Shown: piece by piece, positions 17,358-25,575 of the stretch | Position numbering within the stretch: position 1 is the stretch's first letter | How the letters are laid out: the number at the start of each line of letters is the position of its first letter | NCBI GenBank assembly: GCA_035713725.1 | Contig: DASTMZ010000047.1 | Location: forward strand, 1 to 47,166 | Reading direction: 5' to 3' | Source: DASQPR01 sp035713725 | Lineage (GTDB): Bacteria > Actinomycetota > Actinomycetes > Mycobacteriales > Micromonosporaceae | DNA: 47,166 bases | The notes under the pieces: model-generated | Seen by the model: the letters and a program-made list of their open reading frames with translations, nothing else | Databases searched by the model: none | What the model was told of the DNA's origin: nothing | Made by a program: the position numbers and the translations under genes

Positions 17358-18998
17358 ATGCCACCGGCTGCGCACCACCCACCGACCGCCCGTCGCTCGA
17401 CGAAGTTGGCGCTTGACCCGGGTCTCGTACGCCGTGCGCGGGCGCTTGCGCGGAAGGCGGGTGCGCCGGTCGTCGAACTGGCCCGCACCCACACGACCGT
17501 CTCCGTGGAGCGCGCCGTGCTGCGGCTGGCCGGGGTGTCCGGCGCGGATTCGGACGGCATCCCGTGGGTCAACCGTCTCCTCGACGCCGTACGTGACGAC
17601 GTGGGACTGGGCAACGGTGTTGCCCTGCCGGCATGCCACGCGATGGCTCGCGAGGGCACCACGGACCTGACCGAGCTGGCGCAGAAGGCGGCCGCCGGCT
17701 CGGTGCGCTTCACACTGCCGTCCGGCCGCGACGAGGCCGCCGCGCGCCGGGTGGCACGACGCGCCGTCGCCGCCGGCATCAAGCGGATCGACCGTCGGCG
17801 AGTGGAACGGGAACGACTGGTGAAGCGGCACGGTGACCCGAAGCAGCGGCCGTGGATCTACCTGATCGTCGCGACCGGCGACATCTACGAAGACATCCCG
17901 CAGGCGCAGGCCGCCGCGCGAGCCGGTGCCGACGTGATCGCGGTGATCCGGTCGACGGGGCAGTCGCTGCTCGACTACGTACCCGAGGGCGCCACGCGCG
18001 AGGGGTTCGCCGGCACGTACGCGACGCAGGAGAACTTCCGGCTGATGCGCGCCGCGTTGGACGAGTCGTCGAAGGAGCTCGGCCGATACGTTCGGCTCAC
18101 CAACTACGCGTCCGGGCTGTGCATGCCGGAGATCGCCACGCTGGCCGGCATGGAGCGACTGGACATGATGCTCAACGACTCCATGTACGGCATCCTGTTC
18201 CGCGACATCAACCCGATCCGTACGTTCGTGGATCAGCGGTTCTCCCGGCAGATTCATGCGCGCGCCGGCATCATCATCAACACCGGCGAGGACAACTACC
18301 TCACCACCGCGGACGCCGTCGAGGCGGCACACACCGTCACCGTGTCGCAGCTGCTGAACGAATACTTCGCACACGAAGCTGGTCTCGAGGACTGGCAGCT
18401 CGGCATCGGGCACGCGTTCGAGATCAATCCCGACCTGCCGGAGTCGTTCCGGCTCGAGCTCGCGCACGCGATGCTCGCCCGTGAGCTGTTCCCGGATGCA
18501 CCGCTGAAGTGGATGCCGCCGACCAAGCACATGACCGGCGACGTGTTCCGCGGCAACCTGCTCGACGGATTCTTCAATCTCGTCGGCACCCTGACCGGCC
18601 AGGGCATCCTGCTGGTGGGCATGATGACCGAGGCGGTCGTCACGCCGTGGCTGTCCGATCGCGACATCGCGCTGCAGAACGTGCGCTATGTGCTGGGCGC
18701 CTGCGGCGGCCTGCACGAGGACTTCGCACCGGCGCCCGGCGGCTTCATCCAGCAGCGCGCCAACCAGGTGCTGTGCGAGGCGATCGAACTGTTGGAGCGC
18801 ATCGTCGACCCTGATTCATCTCACCAAAATTCCCCGGCGCTGCGGCACGCCGCTGGCGGGCTGCTGAACGCGATCGCGGACGGCACGTTCGGCATCATGA
18901 AGCGGCCGGCCGATCGCGGCAAGGGTCTCGACGGCGTCGCAAAACGCGAGTCCGGCTATTACAACCCGGCGAGCGAGATCCTCGAGGAGGCAGCGTGA
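17358..18998 (+). CDS. kamD: Lysine 5,6-aminomutase alpha subunit
   Basis: A 546-residue TIM-barrel subunit of the adenosylcobalamin- and PLP-dependent aminomutase. Characteristic stretches are YLIVATGDIYEDIPQAQAAA, IRSTGQSLLDYVPEGAT, LDMMLNDSMYGILFRDINP, the IIINTGEDNYLTTADA strand, and WMPPTKHMTGDVFRG near the C-terminus. With the beta subunit it migrates the terminal amino group of beta-lysine (or D-lysine) from C6 to C5. AAAGAGG precedes the ATG. The stop overlaps the kamE start by GTGA, indicating translational coupling. Length agrees with the family (about 515-520 residues) plus a short N-terminal extension. Confidence 0.95.
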   Translation: MPPAAHHPPTARRSTKLALDPGLVRRARALARKAGAPVVELARTHTTVSVERAVLRLAGVSGADSDGIPWVNRLLDAVRDDVGLGNGVALPACHAMAREGTTDLTELAQKAAAGSVRFTLPSGRDEAAARRVARRAVAAGIKRIDRRRVERERLVKRHGDPKQRPWIYLIVATGDIYEDIPQAQAAARAGADVIAVIRSTGQSLLDYVPEGATREGFAGTYATQENFRLMRAALDESSKELGRYVRLTNYASGLCMPEIATLAGMERLDMMLNDSMYGILFRDINPIRTFVDQRFSRQIHARAGIIINTGEDNYLTTADAVEAAHTVTVSQLLNEYFAHEAGLEDWQLGIGHAFEINPDLPESFRLELAHAMLARELFPDAPLKWMPPTKHMTGDVFRGNLLDGFFNLVGTLTGQGILLVGMMTEAVVTPWLSDRDIALQNVRYVLGACGGLHEDFAPAPGGFIQQRANQVLCEAIELLERIVDPDSSHQNSPALRHAAGGLLNAIADGTFGIMKRPADRGKGLDGVAKRESGYYNPASEILEEAA

Positions 18999-19867
18999 CC
19001 CCGCAACGCCGGGACGGCGCGGCGTCGGGGCGCGCCGCGGCCCGCCGCACCGACGGCGCAGCGAAGCGCGGCGAGCTCGCCAGCCCGCTCGTCGGGCACC
19101 AGCCCCGCGCCACGGTCAGCAGCGCCAAGACCATCATCCGGCCGTACGGGGACATCACCGGCGATGGCATGGTGCAGCTGTCGTTCACGTTGCCGATGCC
19201 GGCCGACAAGCGGGCCGAAGGCGCGGCATTGCAGCTCGCCGCGAAGATGGGCATCGACCCGGCGATGGTGGTGCATGCGAAGCCGATGGGCGACGGATTC
19301 ACGTTCTTCGTCGTGTACGGCTCGGTCAACCACCTCGTCGACTTGTCCAAAGTGGAGGTTGTCGAGCGCGACTTTCCGTTGCTCGGTGCGAAGGAGATCA
19401 ACACGTTGGTACGCCGCGGCCTGCGCCGCAAGCTCGTCGTCGTCGGCGCGTGCATCGGCACCGACGCTCATACCGTCGGCATCGACGCGATCCTCAACGT
19501 CAAGGGCATCGCGGGGGAGAAGGGCCTGGAGTATTACCGCGAGCTGCGCGTAGTGAACATGGGCGCACAAGTCGGCGTACCGGACCTCGTCGAGACGGCC
19601 CGACACGAGAAGGCCGACGCGGTGCTCGTGAGCCAGGTCGTAACACAGCGCGACGCCCATCTGCAGAACACCCGCGAAATGTCGGCCGCGTTCCGCGAAG
19701 CGCTGCCGGCCGACAAGCGGCCGCTGCTCGTGGTCGGCGGGCCACGCTTCGACGACAAGATGACCACGGAGTTGGGCGTCGACCGAATCTTCGGACGCGG
19801 CACCACTCCGCGAGAGGTTGCGTCGTATCTCGTCGATGCGCTTGTCACCAGGAAGAAGGCAGCGTGA
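18995..19867 (+). CDS. kamE: Lysine 5,6-aminomutase beta subunit (B12- and PLP-binding)
   Basis: A 290-residue cobalamin-binding subunit. The DxHxxG motif is DAHTVG (residues 157-162), with His159 as the lower axial cobalt ligand. Lys170 in LNVKGIAGEKG lies 11 residues later and corresponds to the PLP-binding lysine of the clostridial enzyme, whose His and Lys have the same spacing. The first 40 residues are a basic Ala/Arg-rich extension. Both cofactor positions are intact, so the enzyme should be active. The start GTG overlaps the kamD stop; the stop overlaps the next gene's start codon. Requires AdoCbl, PLP and probably the downstream MutL-like ATPase for upkeep. Confidence 0.95.
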   Translation: MTPQRRDGAASGRAAARRTDGAAKRGELASPLVGHQPRATVSSAKTIIRPYGDITGDGMVQLSFTLPMPADKRAEGAALQLAAKMGIDPAMVVHAKPMGDGFTFFVVYGSVNHLVDLSKVEVVERDFPLLGAKEINTLVRRGLRRKLVVVGACIGTDAHTVGIDAILNVKGIAGEKGLEYYRELRVVNMGAQVGVPDLVETARHEKADAVLVSQVVTQRDAHLQNTREMSAAFREALPADKRPLLVVGGPRFDDKMTTELGVDRIFGRGTTPREVASYLVDALVTRKKAA

Positions 19868-20283
19868 TGTCGTCGCAAGAACCGGGGTTGGCGGTCACGC
19901 ACCGCCGTTACGTGCCCTACTCCCACGCCCACTACGCAGGTCACCTCGTCGACGGGGCGTATGCGCTCGGCCTGTTCGGCGACGTCGCCACCGAGGTGTC
20001 CATCCGCATGGACGGCGACGAAGGGCTGTTCGCGTCGTATTCGGACGTGCAGTTCAAGGCGCCGGTGCGGGCCGGCGACGTCCTCGAGATCACCGCGACG
20101 GTCACACGGGTCGGCACCCGGAGTCGCACCATCGACTTCGTCTGCGCGGTGGTCTGTCGCGGCCGGCCGGACGTTGCCGAGTCGGCGGCGGAGGTGCTGG
20201 ACCCGCCGATCGTCGCGGTCACCGCGACCGGCGTCGTGGTCGTTCCTTCCGCTGTCGTACCGTCCGCGGTGGACCAGGCTTGA
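19867..20283 (+). CDS. kal: 3-aminobutyryl-CoA ammonia-lyase
   Basis: A 138-residue hotdog-fold protein. Key stretches are YVPYSHAHYAGHLVDGAYALGLFGDVATE and LFASYSDVQFKAPVRAGDVLEI, the typical hotdog helix and dimer strand. In lysine fermentation Kal eliminates ammonia from L-3-aminobutyryl-CoA to give crotonyl-CoA, which feeds beta-oxidation. The gene follows kamE with start and stop overlapping (GTGATG at 19864-19869), so it belongs to the operon. Assignment over a general thioesterase rests on the context and the HAHYAGHLVDGA signature. The last 15 residues are low-complexity Val/Pro/Ala. Confidence 0.85.
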   Translation: MSSQEPGLAVTHRRYVPYSHAHYAGHLVDGAYALGLFGDVATEVSIRMDGDEGLFASYSDVQFKAPVRAGDVLEITATVTRVGTRSRTIDFVCAVVCRGRPDVAESAAEVLDPPIVAVTATGVVVVPSAVVPSAVDQA

Positions 20284-20290
20284 CGCCGGC

Positions 20291-21796
20291 GTGACTGCAC
20301 GGCACACGCGGGTACGCCAAACCGACCGACCCGCCACGGTGCAGGTCCACCACGTACCCGCGCCGCGCGCGTCGCTGGTGGTTTGCGGTGACGTCGGCTC
20401 CACGTACACGAAGCTCACTGTCGTCGACGTGAACGGCGGCGCGCTGATCGCGACAGCCGCTCACCCGACCACGGTCGGCACCGACGTCCTCGACGGCCTG
20501 AAGTCGGCCGCCACAGCAGTCGCCGGGGCGCTGCCCGGCGCGGATCTGTCCCACGTACGGCTGTGCTCCAGCGCCGGTGGTGGCCTGCGGCTGGCGGTCG
20601 TCGGGTACGAGTCGCTGGTCACCGCCGAGGCCGGCCAGCGTGTCGGACTGTCTGCCGGTGCGCGAGTCGTACACGTCGCGGCCGGACGCCTTACCACCGC
20701 TGCCCTCGGTGAGCTGCGCGCCGCCCGCCCGGACGTGATCCTGCTCGTCGGCGGCACCGACGGCGGCGACGCCGAGGTGCTGCGGCACAACGCTGCGCGA
20801 CTCGCATCGGCACGCGTACGGATGCCGGTCGTCGTGGCCGGCAACGCAGACGCCCGCGATGAGATCGAGGCGTCGCTGGTGTCGCACGGGGTACGAACCG
20901 TGGTCACCGACAACGTGCTGCCGCGCATCGGCGTGCTGAACCCGATGCCGGCGCGGGCCGCGATCCGCCGCGTGTTCCTGTCCCACGTGATCGGTGGGAA
21001 GAAGCTCTCGCGTGGTCGGTGGGACGGGCGGCGGTTCGTCGACCTCGTCTACGGGCCGACTCCGGACCTCGTGCTGACCGGCGTCGAGATGCTGGCCGAC
21101 GACCTGTCCGTCGACCTGGTGGTGGTGGACATCGGCGGCGCGACGACCGACGTGTATTCGGTGCTGACGCCGGACCCGGAGCAGAGCACCGGGCCGCGGG
21201 CGGAGGTCGCGGGTACGTTGTGGCGCAGCCGTACGGTCGAGGGCGACCTCGGCATGCGATGGTCGGCGACCGGTGTGGTGGCGGCCGCCGCCGCTGAGCG
21301 CTTGTTGCGGGCGCGGAACGTCGAGGACGCCGCGTTCGGCGACGATGGCGCGTTCGTCGACGACGGGGCTTTCGTTGACGACGGGGCGCTCACCGCCGCG
21401 GCGGAGCGGCGCGTGACCGACCCGGATTTGATCGTGCACACCGACATGGAACGCGCGGAGGATCGTCGGATCGCGGAACTCGCGGCAACCGTCGCACTTC
21501 GCCGGCATGCCCGCGGTGAGCCGGGCGGCGCGACGCGCAAAGACCTGCGTGACGTGCGACTCGTGATCGGCTCCGGCGGCGTGCTGCGACATGCGACGGA
21601 CGAGGTGGCCCGCACCATCCTGGCGGCGCCGCTGCACGACGTCGGCGGCGGCTGGCCGCTGCCACGGAACGCGGCGACCATTGTGGACACCGCGTACGTG
21701 CTCGCGGCGGCCGGTCTGCTCGCATCCGACTTTCCCGAAGCATCGCGACAATTACTACGGACGCAGCTACGCAACGTGGTAACGCGTTCACGTTGA
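20291..21796 (+). CDS. MutL/GlmL-family ATPase, probable B12-aminomutase maintenance factor
   Basis: A 501-residue ASKHA-fold protein of the glutamate mutase MutL family. The first phosphate loop is CGDVGSTYTKLTVVD (32-46) and the second is VVVDIGGATTDVYSV. Other family marks are LLVGGTDGGD and VIGSGGVLRH. MutL/GlmL-type proteins lie beside B12-dependent carbon-skeleton mutases and aminomutases and are thought to reactivate or assemble them. Here the last gene of the kam operon fits that role for KamDE. GTG 20291 begins 7 bases after the kal stop. A threefold 18-base in-frame repeat (21332-21385) adds an Asp-rich loop not expected in the family. Confidence 0.85.
   Translation: MTARHTRVRQTDRPATVQVHHVPAPRASLVVCGDVGSTYTKLTVVDVNGGALIATAAHPTTVGTDVLDGLKSAATAVAGALPGADLSHVRLCSSAGGGLRLAVVGYESLVTAEAGQRVGLSAGARVVHVAAGRLTTAALGELRAARPDVILLVGGTDGGDAEVLRHNAARLASARVRMPVVVAGNADARDEIEASLVSHGVRTVVTDNVLPRIGVLNPMPARAAIRRVFLSHVIGGKKLSRGRWDGRRFVDLVYGPTPDLVLTGVEMLADDLSVDLVVVDIGGATTDVYSVLTPDPEQSTGPRAEVAGTLWRSRTVEGDLGMRWSATGVVAAAAAERLLRARNVEDAAFGDDGAFVDDGAFVDDGALTAAAERRVTDPDLIVHTDMERAEDRRIAELAATVALRRHARGEPGGATRKDLRDVRLVIGSGGVLRHATDEVARTILAAPLHDVGGGWPLPRNAATIVDTAYVLAAAGLLASDFPEASRQLLRTQLRNVVTRSR
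21332..21385 (+). repeat. Three in-frame 18-bp tandem repeats in the mutL-like gene
   Basis: Units at 21332-21349, 21350-21367 and 21368-21385 are variants of GCGTTCGTCGACGACGGG and encode AFGDDG, AFVDDG and AFVDDG, followed by ALTAAAER. The unit length of six codons keeps the frame, so expansion or contraction would alter only a surface loop. Confidence 0.85.
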
Positions 21797-21859
21797 GCCG
21801 GCTCTGGCAACACGCCGGTGCGACACGCCGTGGCGCGGAGATCGACATCGGCCGGAACA

Positions 21860-21890
21860 TTGACAGCCCACCGGACCGAGCGCGTACCGT
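21860..21890 (+). promoter_or_regulatory. Promoter-like sequence in the mutL–lnt intergenic region
   Basis: TTGACA (21860-21865) is a perfect -35 element, followed after 19 bases by TACCGT (21885-21890), a TAnnnT -10. Predicted transcription start is near 21897, about 375 bases before lnt. The 19-base spacer is longer than the optimum 17-18. Confidence 0.45.
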
Positions 21891-21896
21891 TGTCGG

Positions 21897-22195
21897 GTCC
21901 AACTTCATTTGGGCGACCGACTCGTTCGCCCCTTCGCCCGTTGGCCGCACGACGATCACCCGGACGTCGCATCGGCCAGGCCCAGCGGGTGGGGGTCGGC
22001 AGGGGTGACGACGAGGTTGCGGGCATGGTTTCGACAGCGCATGGCCGGGGCCAGTAGACAACGGCGAGGGATGGGCAGCCAGTCCGTCTCATGCCGGTCC
22101 GAAGGTCGGCGAGCATGGGGTGTCGCGCCGTGGGGAAGTGGGTCCTGGAGCTCGGGGTGCGGCCGTATCGGTCGCACCCCGATTCCATTTCTACC
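21897..22195 (+). ncRNA. Candidate non-coding RNA or long lnt leader
   Basis: The 475-base gap 21797-22271 has no supportable gene. The part from 21897 starts after a promoter-like sequence and ends at a strong terminator-like hairpin, giving a possible transcript of about 300 bases. Inside it, CATGC (22090-22094) pairs with GCATG (22113-22117) around a further CCG/CGG stem. The sequence does not match tmRNA, RNase P RNA, SRP RNA or a riboswitch that I can recognise. It could instead be an attenuated leader of the lnt-ppm1-fxsA block. This is inference from boundaries only. Confidence 0.25.
22154..22180 (+). terminator. Terminator-like hairpin upstream of lnt
   Basis: GGGGTGCGGCC (22154-22164) pairs with GGTCGCACCCC (22170-22180) across the loop GTATC, giving an 11-base-pair stem with one G-U pair. 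It is followed by GATTCCATTTCTACC, a weak U-rich tail. It may end the kam operon transcript or a separate small RNA. Confidence 0.5.
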
Positions 22196-22271
22196 TAGCG
22201 CCCCGGCGGACCTCGATGACGTACCGGTGGCCGGCACCCATCTGCTCAGCTTCATAAGGCACAGTTGAGCG

Positions 22272-24041
22272 GTGACGAACAGGTCCACCGACACCGACGA
22301 GGCCGCCGCCGGAGCACCGGCGCCGGACGCGCGCGGCGTCGCGGAGGACCCGGACATACCGGGAGCGGCCGAGGACTCGGCGCCACGACGGCCCGCCCCG
22401 CTGCCCATCCTCGCCGGGCTCGCCACCGCCGTGGCCGGTGGTGGCGCGCTGCTGGCCTCGTTCCCGACCGTCAACGCTTGGTGGCTCGCGCCGATCGGGG
22501 TCGCCTTGATCGCAATCTCCGTGCATCGGCGCACGCTGTGGGCCGGTCTCGGCCTCGGTGGCATCGCCGGGCTGGTGTTCTTCGTCCCGCTGCTGCACTG
22601 GACGCACATCGTCGGCGGCGTCGCACCGTGGCTCATCCTCTCGGTCGCCGAAGCTGTGTACGTCGCGCTCACCGGCGCCGCGGCGGCGTACGGCAGCCCC
22701 CTCATCGACCGGCACCGCTGGCTCTGGCCGCTCGCCACGGCCGTGCTGTGGGTAGGGCAGGAGGCGGCGCGCGACCGTGTCCCGTTCGGTGGCTTCCCCT
22801 GGGGCCGGCTCGCGTTCAGCCAGGCCGACTCGCCGGCGCTGCGCTACGCGGCGCTCGGCGGCGCACCGCTTGTCACGTTCGCGGTCGCCCTGTCGGGCGG
22901 GCTCTTCGCGCTCGCCACGTGGCAGGTGGTCGGCGCCCGGCGCGAGGCGCGGCGCGAGGGCCGAGCGGCGGCCGGTGCCGTCGACCACGGCCGTCGCTTC
23001 AGCAGGGTCGGCGCGCTCGTGCTCGGCGCCGCCGCGATCGTGCCGCTCGGGTTCGCCGTTCCGCTGCACGCGCCGGCCGGCCGGCCCGTGCAGGTAGCGA
23101 TCGTCCAAGGCAACGTGCCGAGGCTTGGCCTCGAGTTCAACGCGCAACGCCGAGCCGTACTCGACAACCACGTACAAGGCACCCTCGCGCTCGCCGCCGA
23201 CGTCGCCGCCGGCCGCAAGCCGAAGCCGGACATCGTGATCTGGCCGGAGAACTCATCCGACATCGATCCTCTGGTCGCCGACGATCCCGGCAACGCGGAC
23301 GCGGCATCCGAAATCACCCAGGCAGCGAACGCGATCGGCGCGCCGATCCTGGTCGGCACCGTGCTCGAGGGACCGGGCGACAACGACCGCAACGCGGCAA
23401 TCGTCTGGCTGCCCGGCGCCAACGGCGGGCCGCAGTCCGGGTCGACCGGCCTCTACGTTAAGCAGCACCCGGTGCCGTTCGCCGAATACATGCCGATGCG
23501 CAGCCTGGCCCGCATGGTGTCGTCACGGGCCGACCTCGTGGTTCACGACTTCCTCGCCGGACACCAGCCCGGGGTACTCGATCTTGGTGGTGTGACGATC
23601 GGTGACGCGATCTGCTTCGAGGTCGCCTACGACAACATCGTCCGCGACACGGTGACCCGGGGCGCCGAGCTGCTCACCGTACAGACGAACAACGCGGACT
23701 TCGACGCGGCCGAGGCGAGCCAGCAGCTTGCCATGGTCCGGCTGCGGGCGGTGGAGCACGGGCGCGACTCGATGATGGTCTCGACCGTCGGCATATCCGG
23801 ATTCGTCGATGCGAGCGGCGGCGTGCACAACGCCACGGGATTCAATGTCGCCGCTACCGAGCTGCGAGAACTACGCCTGGGCGATCAACGTACACTGGCC
23901 ACCGAACTCGGGCCGATTCCGGAGTTCGTGGCGAGCGGGCTCGCGGTCTTGTTCCTGCTCGGCAGCGTCTGGATTCGGCAGTCCAGCCGTCGTCGCACGG
24001 GCCAATCACCGAACACCCAACCTAAGGTGAGCACCGCATGA
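22272..24041 (+). CDS. lnt: Apolipoprotein N-acyltransferase
   Basis: A 589-residue membrane protein. About 40 disordered residues precede several hydrophobic segments (about 45-265), then a nitrilase-type domain. The Glu-Lys-Cys triad is visible: Glu326 in IWPENSSD, Lys397 in LYVKQHPVPFAEYMPMR and Cys448 in IGDAICFEVAYDN. Lnt transfers a fatty acyl chain to the N-terminal cysteine of lipoproteins at the outer face of the cytoplasmic membrane. The stop overlaps the ppm1 start (ATGA), and in mycobacteria the two activities are fused in one protein, which fits the coupling. GTG 22272 has no clear ribosome site. Confidence 0.95.
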   Translation: MTNRSTDTDEAAAGAPAPDARGVAEDPDIPGAAEDSAPRRPAPLPILAGLATAVAGGGALLASFPTVNAWWLAPIGVALIAISVHRRTLWAGLGLGGIAGLVFFVPLLHWTHIVGGVAPWLILSVAEAVYVALTGAAAAYGSPLIDRHRWLWPLATAVLWVGQEAARDRVPFGGFPWGRLAFSQADSPALRYAALGGAPLVTFAVALSGGLFALATWQVVGARREARREGRAAAGAVDHGRRFSRVGALVLGAAAIVPLGFAVPLHAPAGRPVQVAIVQGNVPRLGLEFNAQRRAVLDNHVQGTLALAADVAAGRKPKPDIVIWPENSSDIDPLVADDPGNADAASEITQAANAIGAPILVGTVLEGPGDNDRNAAIVWLPGANGGPQSGSTGLYVKQHPVPFAEYMPMRSLARMVSSRADLVVHDFLAGHQPGVLDLGGVTIGDAICFEVAYDNIVRDTVTRGAELLTVQTNNADFDAAEASQQLAMVRLRAVEHGRDSMMVSTVGISGFVDASGGVHNATGFNVAATELRELRLGDQRTLATELGPIPEFVASGLAVLFLLGSVWIRQSSRRRTGQSPNTQPKVSTA

Positions 24042-24835
24042 CACAGGACCCCACGTCGCCCCCGGCCGATGCCGGGACCGGCTACCCGGGCGTCGGACGC
24101 GTGCTCGTGATCATCCCGACCTACAACGAGGTCGACAACGTCGCGATGATCACCAGCCGGGTCCGGTCGGCGGTCCCGGAGGCCGAGGTCCTGGTCGCGG
24201 ACGACAACAGCCCGGACGGCACCGGCGCGGTCGCCGACCGTGTCGCCGCGGCGGATCCGCAGGTGCACGTGCTGCACCGGGCCGGCAAGGAGGGCCTCGG
24301 AGCGGCGTACGTCGCCGGCTTCAAGTGGGCTCGCGAGCACGGATTCGACGCCGTGGTCGAGATGGACGCCGACGGCTCGCACGCGCCGGAGGAGTTGCCG
24401 AGGCTCCTCGACGCGTTGCGTACCGCCGACATGGTGCTCGGCTCCCGGTGGGTACGCGGCGGCACGGTGGTGAACTGGCCGGCGCACCGATTCCTGCTGT
24501 CGCGCGGCGGGAACCTCTACGCACGACTCGCGCTCGGCATGCCGATCAAGGACGCCACCGGAGGCTATCGGGCATATCGGATGCCGGTGCTCGAGAAGAT
24601 CGACGTCGACGCCGTCGCGTCCCAGGGGTACTGCTTCCAGGTGGACCTTGCCTGGCGCGCGTACCGTAACGGGTTCCGGCTTGTCGAAGTGCCGATCCGG
24701 TTCGCCGAGCGGGAGCACGGGACCAGCAAGATGAGCTCGTCGGTGGTCCGCGAGGCACTGTGGCGGGTCACCGTTTGGGGAACGACATCGCGGGTCCGGG
24801 CGTTGAGCAGAGCGGTGGGGATCAACCGCCACTAG
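24038..24835 (+). CDS. ppm1: Polyprenol monophosphomannose synthase (Dpm1-like glycosyltransferase)
   Basis: A 265-residue GT2 glycosyltransferase. It has VLVIIPTYNEVDNV at the N-terminus, VADDNSPDGTGAVAD for nucleotide binding, and the metal-binding DxD in VEMDADGSHAPEELPRL. There is no C-terminal membrane domain, as in the Ppm1 catalytic part. It makes polyprenyl-phosphate-mannose from GDP-mannose, the donor for lipoglycan and protein O-mannosylation. Coupling to lnt, reflected in the ATGA overlap, matches the physical association of Lnt and Ppm activities in mycobacteria. Confidence 0.94.
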   Translation: MTQDPTSPPADAGTGYPGVGRVLVIIPTYNEVDNVAMITSRVRSAVPEAEVLVADDNSPDGTGAVADRVAAADPQVHVLHRAGKEGLGAAYVAGFKWAREHGFDAVVEMDADGSHAPEELPRLLDALRTADMVLGSRWVRGGTVVNWPAHRFLLSRGGNLYARLALGMPIKDATGGYRAYRMPVLEKIDVDAVASQGYCFQVDLAWRAYRNGFRLVEVPIRFAEREHGTSKMSSSVVREALWRVTVWGTTSRVRALSRAVGINRH

Positions 24836-24857
24836 ACGATCATCATCGGAGGTGCCG

Positions 24858-25367
24858 ATGCGATTCCGCATCCGCTGGAGCGCCCTCGCGCTCGTGGTGA
24901 CGCTGGCCGCGGAGATCGCGGTGTTCATCGTCATCGGCAAGCTGATCGGCTTCGGTCTCGCCGTGCTGGGCGTACTCGTGCTCATGGCGGTCGGCGCGAT
25001 CTTGCTGCGGCAGGAAGGCGCCCGGACGTGGCGCAGGTTCCGCGCCGTGAGCGAGGCCGGTGAGCGCCCCGGCCCGCACTTGTCCCGCGCGCTCGTCGGC
25101 CTGGTCGGCGGTGCGCTGCTGCTCGTACCCGGCTATCTCACCGCGCTGGTCGGACTGGCACTGTTCCTGCCACCGGTCCGCGCGCTCGCCTCCACCGGCC
25201 TCACCGCGCTCGCCGGTCGGCGCCTCGCCTCGGAGGCGATGGGCGACTTGTTTGGCCCGCGTCAGGTGAAGGTACGAGCCGGTCGAGCGACGAGGACCAC
25301 AGACCCCGCCGACGATGTGATGACCGACACGGAGACGATCGAAGGCGAGATCGTCGACCCTCGCTAG
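24858..25367 (+). CDS. fxsA: FxsA-family membrane protein
   Basis: A 169-residue protein with four hydrophobic segments in the first 120 residues. The family signatures are the first helix ALVVTLAAEIAVFIVIGKLIGF, then LVGGALLLVPGYLTALVGLALFLPPVR. The C-terminus is charged and probably cytoplasmic. E. coli FxsA suppresses F-factor exclusion of phage T7; the normal role is unknown. ATG 24858 is chosen because GGAGG (24848-24852) lies 5 bases ahead and would overlap the alternative GTG 24852. It follows ppm1 by 22 bases and is likely in the same transcript. Confidence 0.9.
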   Translation: MRFRIRWSALALVVTLAAEIAVFIVIGKLIGFGLAVLGVLVLMAVGAILLRQEGARTWRRFRAVSEAGERPGPHLSRALVGLVGGALLLVPGYLTALVGLALFLPPVRALASTGLTALAGRRLASEAMGDLFGPRQVKVRAGRATRTTDPADDVMTDTETIEGEIVDPR

Positions 25368-25489
25368 CACCATGTCGTGCCACGCGCGGCGAGCGCTGGC
25401 AGGTTCCTGCGATCCGCAGAGACGTTGGTCACTACTACGCTTGTCGGGCTACGCTTTGACGGCGGTGGCTGGCCGCTTGCGGGGGCATG

Positions 25490-25515
25490 GGAATCCTGAG
25501 CCGGCCTTCCTCGTT
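25490..25515 (+). promoter_or_regulatory. SigR/SigH-type promoter of rbpA
   Basis: GGAAT (25490-25494) is followed after exactly 18 bases by GTT (25513-25515), the consensus of the thiol-stress sigma factor SigR of streptomycetes and SigH of mycobacteria. The predicted start would be near 25521, about 55 bases before rbpA. In Streptomyces coelicolor rbpA is known to belong to the SigR regulon, so the match is meaningful. Confidence 0.7.
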
Positions 25516-25575
25516 AGAACGTGCGTGGCAGATGCCACCGATATCGACTCGACGACCCGAAGGGGATAGCCGATC

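Noticed and set aside
15786..18716. 976-codon open frame on the minus strand
   Set aside because: It spans the antisense of two well-recognised genes (amidohydrolase and kamD) and shows no family features.
22027..22037. GGTTTCGACAG, similar to the 5' domain of tmRNA
   Set aside because: No tag-peptide frame, no matching acceptor-stem partner and no T-arm-like 3' end are found in the region, so tmRNA is not supported.
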